From positions 1 to 64,000 of the forward strand of contig CAMBXL010000002.1 of the NCBI GenBank assembly GCA_945871905.1: a stretch of 64,000 bases of DNA. The letters are read 5' to 3'. The notes below the pieces were generated by a model. The model saw only the letters and a program-made list of their open reading frames with translations, was not told the DNA's origin and did not search any database. This DNA comes from Chitinophaga pinensis (GTDB lineage Bacteria > Bacteroidota > Bacteroidia > NS11-12g > UBA955). Shown piece after piece: positions 43,020-52,500 of the stretch. Each line of letters begins with the position of its first letter. Position 1 is the first letter of the stretch. The position numbers and the translations under genes were made by a program.

Positions 43020-43072
43020 TAAAAAAGCAACCCTTTTATAAAATTTTAAGTCTAAAAGAATAAAAATTATAT

Positions 43073-43080
43073 TATTTTTG
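43073..43080 (+). promoter_or_regulatory. -7 promoter element before the PKD/CHU_C gene
   Basis: TATTTTTG is a perfect match ending 4 bases before the TTG start at 43085, so the mRNA may be leaderless. Confidence 0.5.
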
Positions 43081-43084
43081 TGAG

Positions 43085-45199
43085 TTGACTTTAATTAAAC
43101 CGTTTTTCACCTTAATTTTATTGTTTTCCGCCCTGTTTGTATATGGTGCAAGACCCACTGTGCACTCATCGAACTTAACGTTTAACAACTTAACTTGCAA
43201 TTCTGTCATTATTCAATGGACAAGTGGGAATGGTTCAGCCAGAGTTATTGTAGCAAAAGAAGGTTCTACTCCTGATTATGAACCCGTGGATGGCTCGCAA
43301 TATTCCCCCAATAAAGATTTTGGCAAATCAATAGAATATGGCGTTAAAAACTATATCGTTTACAATTCGAATGGAACGAACTTTGTAAAGGTAGACAGTC
43401 TTAAACCAGGCAAAACCTACTACTTTACGATTGTTGAACATGACAATAACTTAAACAACACCTTGTATTATGTGAGCAATCCTCCTTCAATAAGCATTAC
43501 AACACATTCACTGAATCTGAATTTCACCATCAAATATTTTGACAGCTGTCAACAAAAAAATTTATACGAATTCACAAACACTTCTACTGCTAGTTTTTCT
43601 GGTGTCACTTATACTTTTGACTTTGGAAATGGCAATACATCTTCGAGTAGTCCTGTTCAAAGAAGCTTTACAAATGCAGGTCTTGTCCCAGTTAGAATAT
43701 CAGCTAACCCCTCATTAGGTTGCCCTAATTTAGTATCAAAAAATGTTAGGGTTTACAATAAAAGAGTAGCTTTTATTGATTTCAATGTTTTTGATGACAC
43801 CATTCAGTGTCTGGATGGCAACTATTTTGATATTGACCCAACTCCAGTTACCTCACCATTGCTAGCCTCCTATCGTTACAATTGGGATTTTGGTGATGGA
43901 AAATCCTCTTCATTTAAACGAATGAAAAAAACATACGAAGCTAGCGGTCGATATAAAGTTCAATTGGAAATATTAACTAATGTGAACTTACAACCAACAG
44001 GTTGCCGTGATACTTTAAGATTCGACTTAGTTGTTTTACCCAATCCAGCAGGAAGCGTTATTGTAAACCAAGAAAAACAGTGTTCTACTAACAATAACTT
44101 CATCTTTGAAAATCCTGACAATACGCTCACTTTTTACAAATGGTATTTTAGTACAGGCGACTCAAGCTCGTCAAGAATAACAAGCAAAAGATATAACAGT
44201 GTCAATAAATTCCAAGTCATACATGTGGCATTTTCTAAAGATGGTTGTAAGGGTAAAGACACTATTGAAGTTGAGGTTTTGCAAAACCTTGATGCTACTT
44301 TTAGCGGTTTAGATACAGCCTATTGCAAGAGCAACAACCCCGTGACTTTAAATACTACTATGCCAAATGGAGTATTTAGTGGTTACAATATTGCAAATAA
44401 TACACTTTTGCCAAACACACCCGGAACATACTCCCTTAAATATTTATTAAAAGACCAATATTGTGCTGACTCCACTGAACAAAATTTTAAAATATCAGAC
44501 AATCCCCAACCATTTATTGGAAGAGATACTGCTATCTGTTCTACAGGAACGTACTTTTTAGACGCCAATCACAATGGTACTTATTTATGGAACACAGGCG
44601 AAACTAGCAAAACGATTGGTATCAATCAATCGGCGACCTACGGAGTTGTGGTTACAGAAGGATTGTGCAAAGGTTCAGATTCAATACAATTAATTTTCTC
44701 TACCGTTCCTGTTGTTAACATAGGAAGAGATACCATTTTGTGTAAAGGGGGCTCATTAAAGCTAGTTGCTACCAATCCTCGCTCTATTTACCAATGGAAC
44801 ACAGGCAGTAAAGACAGTTTTATATACACCTTCAATTCTGGCAAATATAAGGTTACAGTAAGCAATCCTTGTGGAGTAGCTTCAGACTCTATAAATATTT
44901 CGGTCCAAGGCGATTATTGCGACTTGTTTATGGTTAATGCGTTTACACCTGGAAACGATTTACTAAACAATGTATTCATGCCAAGAGGTAGAAACATAAC
45001 CGTTAAACTCTTTCAAATTTACAACCGTTGGGGTGAATTGATTTTTGAAACCGATCAAAACAATGTAGGTTGGGATGGCACCTATAATAACAATAATGCA
45101 GACATGGGTCTTTACATTTGGAAATTATTTTACACCGTTCCAAACGGACCATTCGTAAAAAAGAGCAATGCCTTTGGTCAAATATTACTCATTAGATAA
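43085..45199 (+). CDS. Secreted PKD-repeat protein with gliding-motility/T9SS type-B C-terminal domain
   Basis: 704 residues. Signal peptide LIKPFFTLILLFSALFVYG. A fibronectin-III-like module (about 24-130) is followed by PKD-type domains (YTFDFGNGNTSSSSPVQRSFTNAG and YRYNWDFGDGKSSSFKRM). Two short repeated Ig-like units each begin IGRDTxxC and hold YxWNTGExxKT-type strands (about 478-620). The C-terminal 90 residues (AFTPGNDLLNNVFMPRG ... FQIYNRWGELIFETDQNNVGWDGTYN ... GLYIWKLFY) form the CHU_C/TIGR04131 sorting domain for the type IX secretion system. Probably a cell-surface adhesin. Start is TTG 43085. Confidence 0.9.
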   Translation: MTLIKPFFTLILLFSALFVYGARPTVHSSNLTFNNLTCNSVIIQWTSGNGSARVIVAKEGSTPDYEPVDGSQYSPNKDFGKSIEYGVKNYIVYNSNGTNFVKVDSLKPGKTYYFTIVEHDNNLNNTLYYVSNPPSISITTHSLNLNFTIKYFDSCQQKNLYEFTNTSTASFSGVTYTFDFGNGNTSSSSPVQRSFTNAGLVPVRISANPSLGCPNLVSKNVRVYNKRVAFIDFNVFDDTIQCLDGNYFDIDPTPVTSPLLASYRYNWDFGDGKSSSFKRMKKTYEASGRYKVQLEILTNVNLQPTGCRDTLRFDLVVLPNPAGSVIVNQEKQCSTNNNFIFENPDNTLTFYKWYFSTGDSSSSRITSKRYNSVNKFQVIHVAFSKDGCKGKDTIEVEVLQNLDATFSGLDTAYCKSNNPVTLNTTMPNGVFSGYNIANNTLLPNTPGTYSLKYLLKDQYCADSTEQNFKISDNPQPFIGRDTAICSTGTYFLDANHNGTYLWNTGETSKTIGINQSATYGVVVTEGLCKGSDSIQLIFSTVPVVNIGRDTILCKGGSLKLVATNPRSIYQWNTGSKDSFIYTFNSGKYKVTVSNPCGVASDSINISVQGDYCDLFMVNAFTPGNDLLNNVFMPRGRNITVKLFQIYNRWGELIFETDQNNVGWDGTYNNNNADMGLYIWKLFYTVPNGPFVKKSNAFGQILLIR

Positions 45200-45206
45200 T
45201 GAGTAT

Positions 45207-46439
45207 TTAAATCGCTTGACTTAAAATAGTTTTTTCAATGATATCACAACATTCGTTTACTTGCGCTTCGGTGATAATAAGTGGAGGTGCAAATCTTATA
45301 ATATGGTCGTGCGTTTGTTTTGCTAACAAACCATTTTTCAACAAATCTAGACAAATATGATAAGCGGTTTTGTTGTCACCAAAAGGCTTTATAACCACAG
45401 CATTTAGCAATCCTTTTCCTCTTACTTTTTCCACTATTGGAGAATCAATAGCACTTAATCTTGCCCTAAATAATTCACCCATTCTGTATGCATTTTCAGT
45501 CAATTTTTCATCTTGAATTACCTTTAAAGAAGCAATAGCAACCGCACAGGCCAATGGATTTCCTCCAAAAGTACTGCCATGTTCACCAGGATGAATAACA
45601 TCCATTATAGATTTACTAGTCAATACTGCTGAAACGGGCAATACCCCGCCACCCAATGCTTTTCCTAAAATCAAAATATCAGGTTTAACACCTTCATACT
45701 CACAAGCCAATAATTTACCAGTTCGGCCAATACCCGTTTGAACTTCATCGGCAATAAACAGCACGTTGTGTTCTTTACACATCTGATAAGCTTTAGATAA
45801 ATAACCTTCAGAAGGCACCACTACACCCGCTTCACCCTGAATGGGTTCCAACATAAATCCTGCAACATTTGGATCTTTTAATGCAGTAGCTAAAGCGTCT
45901 AAATCATCATAAGGTATAATTTCGAATCCAGGTGTATATGGGCCAAAATTATTAGAACTTTTAGGATCGGTACTTGAACTTACTGCAGCAATGGTTCGAC
46001 CCCAAAAGTTATTTTCTACAAAAATTATCTTTGCTTTGTTTGATTCAACGCCTTTGACTTCATAAGCCCATTTTCTACATATTTTAATAGCAGTTTCCCC
46101 ACCTTCAACCCCTGTATTCATTGGTAACACTTTTTCGTATGAAAAGTAATTACAAATAAATTCAGAATATTCAGCTAGCAAATTATTATGAAAAGCCCTT
46201 GAAGTCAATGTTAAATTTTGAGCTTGACTTGTTAAGGCATCAATAATGGCAGGATGGCAGTGACCTTGATTGACAGCACTGTATGCAGACAAGCAATCAT
46301 AATAGGGTTTACCTTCAACATCCCAAACCATTATTCCTTTTCCTTTTTGAAGGACTAAAGGCAAAGGATGGTAATTGTGTGCGTTGTAAAGATTTTCCTT
46401 TTCAATAAAATACTGACTGTTTAAAGAGGTATGATTCAT
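45207..46439 (-). CDS. rocD: Ornithine--oxo-acid aminotransferase
   Basis: 410 residues from the ATG at 46439 ([21 protein letters not shown]). PLP-dependent class III aminotransferase converting ornithine and 2-oxoglutarate to glutamate semialdehyde. Motifs: [78 protein letters not shown] (PLP Lys in LGKALGGG) and [15 protein letters not shown]. The frame extends upstream into sucD, but that extension has no homology character. A hairpin (46460-46483) separates it from sucD, although both are on the same strand. Confidence 0.95.
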   Translation of the reverse strand: MNHTSLNSQYFIEKENLYNAHNYHPLPLVLQKGKGIMVWDVEGKPYYDCLSAYSAVNQGHCHPAIIDALTSQAQNLTLTSRAFHNNLLAEYSEFICNYFSYEKVLPMNTGVEGGETAIKICRKWAYEVKGVESNKAKIIFVENNFWGRTIAAVSSSTDPKSSNNFGPYTPGFEIIPYDDLDALATALKDPNVAGFMLEPIQGEAGVVVPSEGYLSKAYQMCKEHNVLFIADEVQTGIGRTGKLLACEYEGVKPDILILGKALGGGVLPVSAVLTSKSIMDVIHPGEHGSTFGGNPLACAVAIASLKVIQDEKLTENAYRMGELFRARLSAIDSPIVEKVRGKGLLNAVVIKPFGDNKTAYHICLDLLKNGLLAKQTHDHIIRFAPPLIITEAQVNECCDIIEKTILSQAI

Positions 46440-46459
46440 AATACTTATAGAATAAATAT

Positions 46460-46483
46460 GCCCTCCAATTAGAATTGGAGGGC
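46460..46483 (-). terminator. Hairpin between sucD and rocD
   Basis: GCCCTCCAATT and AATTGGAGGGC form a perfect 11-bp inverted repeat with a 2-base centre. There is no long T run after it on the minus strand, so it could be an attenuator, mRNA-end stabiliser or terminator for sucD. Confidence 0.65.
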
Positions 46484-46509
46484 ACAGATTAATTTTTTGT
46501 TTATATAAT

Positions 46510-47400
46510 TTAAGCTTTCGCTTTTGCGCCCAAAACTTCAAGCATTTTTGCACCAATTTCTGCAGGAGATTCAACAACATGAATTCCACATTCACGCATA
46601 ATTGCCATTTTTGCAGCAGCAGTATCGTCTTTACCACCAACTATTGCACCGGCATGACCCATTCTTCTACCAGCAGGAGCTGTTTGACCAGCGATAAATC
46701 CTACTACAGGCTTAGTTCCATGAGCCTGAATCCATCTTGCAGCTTCAGCTTCCATACCACCACCAATTTCACCTATCATGATAATTCCGTCAGTATCAGG
46801 GTCGTTCATTAACATTTCAACCGCTTGCTTGGTGCTTGTTCCAATAATTGGATCGCCACCAATTCCTATTGCAGTACTTTGACCTAAACCAGCTTTAGTA
46901 ATTTGATCAACCGCTTCATAAGTTAAAGTTCCTGATTTAGAAACAATACCTATTCTACCTGGATTAAAGATAAAACCTGGCATAATTCCAACTTTAGCAC
47001 CTCCCGGAGTCATTACACCTGGGCAGTTTGGACCTATTAAAGTACAAGATTTATCACTTAAATAATCTTTCACTTTAATCATGTCTTTAGTTGGAATACC
47101 TTCAGTAATACAAACTATTACAGCAATTCCAGCATCAGCTGCTTCCAAAATTGCATCAGCTGCAAAAGCAGGTGGAACGAAAATAATAGAAACATTGGCA
47201 CTTGTCGCTTTAACAGCTTCTTGAACGGTATTAAAAATTGGTTTATTTAAATCGGGATGTAAGCTACCACCTTTACCGGGAGTAACACCACCAACCACAT
47301 TTGTACCATATTCTATCATTTGCGATGCATGAAATGTTCCTTCTTTACCTGTAAATCCTTGAACAATTACCTTTGAGTTTTTATCAACCAATACTGACAT
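46510..47400 (-). CDS. sucD: Succinyl-CoA synthetase alpha subunit
   Basis: 296 residues. CoA-binding Rossmann domain with [35 protein letters not shown], then [13 protein letters not shown]. The phospho-histidine is in [13 protein letters not shown]. Converts succinyl-CoA to succinate with substrate-level phosphorylation; SucC is not in the window. A perfect TATATTTG -7 element lies at 47424-47431 on the minus strand. Length typical. Confidence 0.97.
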   Translation of the reverse strand: MSVLVDKNSKVIVQGFTGKEGTFHASQMIEYGTNVVGGVTPGKGGSLHPDLNKPIFNTVQEAVKATSANVSIIFVPPAFAADAILEAADAGIAVIVCITEGIPTKDMIKVKDYLSDKSCTLIGPNCPGVMTPGGAKVGIMPGFIFNPGRIGIVSKSGTLTYEAVDQITKAGLGQSTAIGIGGDPIIGTSTKQAVEMLMNDPDTDGIIMIGEIGGGMEAEAARWIQAHGTKPVVGFIAGQTAPAGRRMGHAGAIVGGKDDTAAAKMAIMRECGIHVVESPAEIGAKMLEVLGAKAKA

Positions 47401-47423
47401 GACTTGTTTTTATTTTGTTGGCG

Positions 47424-47431
47424 CAAATATA
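47424..47431 (-). promoter_or_regulatory. -7 promoter element of sucD
   Basis: TATATTTG on the minus strand, 23 bases before the ATG at 47400; no clear -33 element. Confidence 0.55.
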
Positions 47432-47513
47432 CATCAAATTAACTAAAAAAATCAGGATATTTTTATAATTTCGCACCTCATTATTATTAAATATAAACCA
47501 AACTTACCATAAA

Positions 47514-47981
47514 ATGAATTTTCAAACCTATTCCGAACAAATAGAATCTGCACTTGCTACACTTGGCTTAAACCCTGTTGAAACAAGATGTGCAGATGAA
47601 GGACAATGGATGATTTTTAATGGAGAAACTGAAATTTATATTGATTTATGGGAAAATGAAACTGACAATCCTTGGTTGTATTTTGAATCAACTGAACCTT
47701 TGTTTATGTTTCAAATCATTGCCCCTATTTGCCTGATGCCTGATGACAAATCTGTTGTATTTTATGAAGAATTATTACATAATAATTTAAATATGCTTTA
47801 TGGTTCTTACACTATCAATAAAGACCAAAACATGTTGGCAGTTAAATACAGAAGACCAATGAAAAATCTAAGCAAAGAAGAGGTCATCGACTTAATAGAA
47901 TGTATCGGTTACTACGCCGAATCAACATTTGAAATACTCAAAGAAAGATACGCTATTCAAAAAATTGCTCAAGAAAATTAA
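47514..47981 (+). CDS. YbjN-like / type III secretion chaperone-fold protein
   Basis: 155 residues, acidic and soluble. It has no signal peptide. The pattern TYSEQIESALATLGLNPVETRCADEGQWMIFNGETEIYIDLWENE ... PLFMFQIIAPICLMPDDKSVVFYEELLHNNLNMLYGSYTINKDQNMLAVKYRRPMKNLSKEEVIDLIECIGYYAEST reads like the YbjN family, which shares its fold with CesT secretion chaperones. It lies upstream of the sigma/anti-sigma/giant CHU_C genes but with its own spacing (78 bases). Possible chaperone role is inference. Confidence 0.7.
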   Translation: MNFQTYSEQIESALATLGLNPVETRCADEGQWMIFNGETEIYIDLWENETDNPWLYFESTEPLFMFQIIAPICLMPDDKSVVFYEELLHNNLNMLYGSYTINKDQNMLAVKYRRPMKNLSKEEVIDLIECIGYYAESTFEILKERYAIQKIAQEN

Positions 47982-48059
47982 TTTTTTTTTTGACGAAGGC
48001 AACCTTGATAGGTATAAACACCTCTAACCATTCAGAAATAAGAACGAAAAATTGTGTAA

Positions 48060-48608
48060 ATGGCAGATTTCAATACAGAACAACTAAACTTACTTTTAGC
48101 CCAATGTATTGACAATCAATCAAAAGCACAAAAAAAGTTATTTGACATATTAGCTCCAAGAATGTTTGCAATATGCTTACGTTATGCGCAAAACAGTGAT
48201 GAAGCCAAAGATATTTTACAAGAAGGTTTTATTAAAGTATTTGCCAATTTGAATAAATTTGAACACAAAGGTTCTTTCGAAGGTTGGATAAAACGTATAT
48301 TCATTAACACAAGTATTGAGTTTTATCGAAAAAATCAAAAACACAGTGTTTTAGATAAATTAGAACCATACAATGAAAAAGGCATTGAATCAGATGTGCT
48401 TTCTCTTTTGAAACATGCTGATTTAATGAAACTAGTCCAAGTTCTACCCAATGGATATCGAACAGTGTTCAACTTATTTGTGGTGGAAGGATACAGCCAT
48501 GATGAAATTTCTAAAATGTTAAACATTTCAGAAAACACCAGCAAAAGCCAACTACATAAAGCAAGACATTTCTTACAAGAGTTAATATTAAAACAAAATT
48601 TAAAGTGA
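48060..48608 (+). CDS. ECF RNA polymerase sigma factor
   Basis: 182 residues. Region 2: ICLRYAQNSDEAKDILQEGFIKVFANLNKFEHKGSFEGWIKRIFINTSIEFYRK. Region 4: VLPNGYRTVFNLFVVEGYSHDEISKMLNISENTSKSQLHKARHFL. It is related to the sigma factor at 19513 but distinct. It overlaps the following anti-sigma gene by 4 bases (GTGA), then 4 or so bases lead to the giant surface protein gene. This operon order implies that the sigma factor directs, or is tuned by, production of the surface protein. Promoter targets unknown. Confidence 0.93.
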   Translation: MADFNTEQLNLLLAQCIDNQSKAQKKLFDILAPRMFAICLRYAQNSDEAKDILQEGFIKVFANLNKFEHKGSFEGWIKRIFINTSIEFYRKNQKHSVLDKLEPYNEKGIESDVLSLLKHADLMKLVQVLPNGYRTVFNLFVVEGYSHDEISKMLNISENTSKSQLHKARHFLQELILKQNLK

Positions 48609-49498
48609 GTAACGACAACGACATACAAGCATTTGACCAGATTTTCAAAAATCAATTGGAAAAGGCATCTGTAAATCCTCCTGCAGGCTTATGGGAGTCT
48701 ATTGCCTCGCAAACTGCTCCAATCAAAACCATTTCGACTGCAAGTAAATGGGGCGCAACATGGATTAAAGGAATTTTATTATCAGGCACTATTACCATAG
48801 GTTCTGTTGCTATATATCAATATTTAAAAACTGTAGCGAATAGTGAAATAAACACTCCAATCGTTTTAGAAAAAAGTGAAACAACAGCTCCGTTACAAGC
48901 AGAAGATGAAACACAATTTAACGATGAATCAACTACCAAAAGCTCTGTTGCTAAAAATATCAAAACCGACAAAACATCAATAAATATTGAACCAAAACTG
49001 GGTGAAGAGGTAAATAAAATGGAAGGCAATAACAGTCACAGCACTAACAAAATCATTCCAATTCCCGGAGTATTAAATATCCCAAGTAATTTTTTCCCTA
49101 CAATTATTCCAAGTACAACAATTACAAAAGTAGAAAATTTACAAGAAGAGAATAATTATCAAGAAAATAACACAGAAATTGTTCCTACTTTAGATGATGA
49201 ATCTAAAACTAAGTCTGACAATAGTGTGCTAAATATCCCCAATGCTGTAACGCCAAATGGGGATGGATTAAATGACACCTATTTTATTGAAATTCAGGGA
49301 GAAGAGTACTTTGAGATGATTATTTACAACGAAAAGATGGAGAAACTGTTTGAAACAAAATCGAAATACAAGTCATGGGATTGTAAATTACCAAATGGCG
49401 ATTTGGCTCCTGCGGGCAACTACATGGTATTTTTAAAATATAAATTTTACAACCAAGAATTTGAAAGTCAATACATTAAACTTAAGATCATAAAATAA
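48605..49498 (+). CDS. Anti-sigma-type membrane protein ending in a CHU_C (T9SS type-B) domain
   Basis: 297 residues, GTG start overlapping the sigma stop. The N-terminus (FDQIFKNQLEKASVNPPAGLWESIASQ) shares the PP-x3-LW-x2-I-x-SQ signature with the product of 20051-21514, which follows the other sigma gene. One transmembrane helix lies at about residues 54-70. Then comes a long polar linker and, from about residue 212, NIPNAVTPNGDGLNDTYFIEIQGEEYFEMIIYNEKMEKLFETKSKYKSWDCKLPNGDLAPAGNYMVFLKYK, a CHU_C domain. The cytoplasmic part should bind the sigma factor and the CHU_C domain should sit in the periplasm. The CHU_C domain is normally a C-terminal secretion signal of T9SS cargo, so its use here is unusual. 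Confidence 0.85.
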   Translation: MSNDNDIQAFDQIFKNQLEKASVNPPAGLWESIASQTAPIKTISTASKWGATWIKGILLSGTITIGSVAIYQYLKTVANSEINTPIVLEKSETTAPLQAEDETQFNDESTTKSSVAKNIKTDKTSINIEPKLGEEVNKMEGNNSHSTNKIIPIPGVLNIPSNFFPTIIPSTTITKVENLQEENNYQENNTEIVPTLDDESKTKSDNSVLNIPNAVTPNGDGLNDTYFIEIQGEEYFEMIIYNEKMEKLFETKSKYKSWDCKLPNGDLAPAGNYMVFLKYKFYNQEFESQYIKLKIIK

Positions 49499-49528
49499 GA
49501 TTTGGAAAAAAGAAAAAATGAACATAAT

Positions 49529-52500
49529 ATGCAAACTGAAAATAGTATGAATAAAATAAGACAACTAGTAAAATTTGGCAAAGGAGTAGGCGTACTGATA
49601 GCCTTTCTTTTCGTCCATTTTAGCGCTAATGCGCAATGTAGTATCACCGTATCCGGTGCACCCTGTGTGGGCGAACCAGTGGTGTTTAATTGTAATTCCG
49701 TAGGAGCTTCCAACTACAATTGGAACTTTAACGGTGAGGGAACTAATACAACGTTATGTAACCCAAGCTTTACATTTAACTCCCCAGGACAAAAAACCAT
49801 TACCCTGTCACTAAGACTAGCAAATGGTAGTACTTGTAACGCCACTTACACACTCGATGTTAAACCAAAACCAATTATTAACGTAAGACGTATTGTAAAT
49901 CAAACACAGTGTTTTGCTAACAACAGCTTTTGTTTTACAGACAGTAGTAAGTCAGGCGAACCTGGAGGACAAATTTGTAGAACTGTCATTGTATTTGACG
50001 ATGGTACTCGTTACTCATTTTCAGGCAATGGACCTCGTCAATTTTGTCATTCATTTGGCGATCCTGCAGGTGGAACTTACGGCATGACCATTGAAGTGGA
50101 AGATTGTAATGGATGTTTAACAAAAACAAGGTTAAATGCAGTAGCAATTGTTCAAGCTTCTTTAGGCTTAACATTTACCTCTCCACGTCCACAAAGATGT
50201 GACAGTGTACAATTGTGTGTTACCAATAATTCTACTATTCCATTGACTGACATTACAAGTTTTACTTGGGATTGGGGTGATGGAACAAAATCTACAGGAA
50301 ACTCATCAACTCCTAGCTTATGGAAAAATGTAGTATGTCATTGGTTTTACGCTCAAGGACCGAACGGTGGTAACTTCAATACAAAATTAACTGTAACTTC
50401 AGTTTTTGGTTGTACAGAATCGTTTACTTTTACAGCTTCTGCAACAAACTTAATTGTTAAGCCTGTTATCATAGCAGACCGAGATTCAGTGTGTTTTAAT
50501 GACAAAACGATACAATTTAAACTTAAAAATGGCGCTGTTCCTTTGGCAACTAATCCTGTATGGAACTTTGGTAATCCACCAAGTGGACCGCTAAACACTG
50601 TAAGACAATGGACAGGAGCTCACGCTGCTTGGGGATTAGGGCCCTATAAAATCAACTTCTCTTTCCAACATCCAATACCTGGATGTGGTAAAACAGTATA
50701 TGACACTATTTTAGTTATTGGACCACAATCTACTATTGAAGGTGCACCACCTGCTGGTATGAAGTGGTTAATAGATTCATTAAGATACCAATGTGTTATT
50801 AAAGATACCGTTAAATTCTGGAACTTCTCTAAATTCTATCACAATGACAAAGACATGACAGACGATGACTCTGTTATTATCTTAGCTAAAGATAGTATTA
50901 TGATTAACAAAACTACTGGTGCTATTCTTGATCCTAAAACGACTGTTTTCAACCCTTCATCTCATGAGTGGGTAAAACCTGGATTTAATGCGCCTTTGAT
51001 ACATGGTTTTAATAACAGACCAAACGGACAAACCTCATTAAGACATCACAATCAACAAAGGGGTAATGACTGTACTATTAGACTTTGGGATTTTGATGAT
51101 GACTATTGTGAAAAATGTACAACGGACACCAAAAATGGTGTAAACATCGGCAAAAACTGTAAATACAGCAAAGACTCACTTCCTCAACACTGGTATACTC
51201 CTTGGGATTCATTGTATCAAACTAACTTCGGTTTGCGTTCTGAAAGTGTTTTCAGATATGACAGAGATTCAGGTTTATGTTTCCAAAGAAGAATGTGGTC
51301 AAATGACTCAGTTGCCATTATCAGAGATACTTTCTTATTCTATGGCGATAACCCAATTGGAAATAAAACCAAAGATTCTACTGTTTTTGCTAACATAGAC
51401 AATAAAATAAAAGTGCCATCAGGGGTACAAGGAAAAGCAAGAATTGACATTACCATTGCTACAAGGGTTTATGTTCCTACGGGGGATACTTTATTTGTTG
51501 ACCCAAACAACGGCTTCCCTCCTAACAGATGGATAGGACAACGTTTTGTGACTTTGCAACCCGGAACTACATTGATACTGAATTCCAAAACAGACAAAGT
51601 CCTGTACCATTATTGGATTCAAACTATTCAAGATACTATTCCACTTCACCTAGTTCAACCATGGCACAAGGTATGGAAGAAAGATGTAATGAGAGGTTAT
51701 CAAAAAGGTGACAGTATTAATGCTGATGCACACCGTCAAAAATTCTACAGTGGTGATGTTGTAAGATGTTTCAATGTGCGTTTAAAACACGTTGACGTAT
51801 GTCACCCTTTGAAATGCGAACACGAAGCTGTTGCTTCATTGGCATTACAACCACCAAGTGCTAAAAAATTACGTAAAGAAGGTGTATTATGTCTAGGTGG
51901 TGCTCAACAAACGTATGGTATTACCTTTATATTGGAAGATACTAAACCAGGTTGCTCTAGAACATGGGCTGAAATAAACTACGATACTGCATTAAACAAA
52001 AATGGTTGGGTACCTTTAATTGGTCCAAACTTAGGTGCAGGTGGTGTTTCTACTGGCAACTTACCTCCAGTAAATCCTCCATACTTAGGTTATAACTTAG
52101 GTGGTCCAGCTCCAGGCCGTTTCTCTAAACAATTTACTGTTGATGATATTAAAGACACCATTACAGGTTACATCAATGTTGGTTTAATTGTTGGAAATGG
52201 AATGTGGACTAATAATTTAAACAATGGTATTAACCCAAATACTTGGGGTTATCCTACAGGTTGCAGTGATACTGTTTATTATAACAAATTTGCACGTTTC
52301 CCAATCTTAGATAATAACTTTAGAATTATTAAACCAAAAGAAGGTGAAGCATTTACTAAAATATGTAGAAAAGATACGATTTGCTTAACTACTAATGTTT
52401 GGAACAGATCTTATGTTCCGGATGTTGCTGAAGCATTATGGACTTTAACAGGTGCTAACGTAGGTAAATTCTACAATCAATACTACATTTTAAGTGCTAG

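Noticed and set aside
46440-46640. N-terminal extension of rocD to 46640
   Set aside because: It overlaps the sucD 3' end and a hairpin and has no aminotransferase character; the ATG at 46439 begins the conserved domain.
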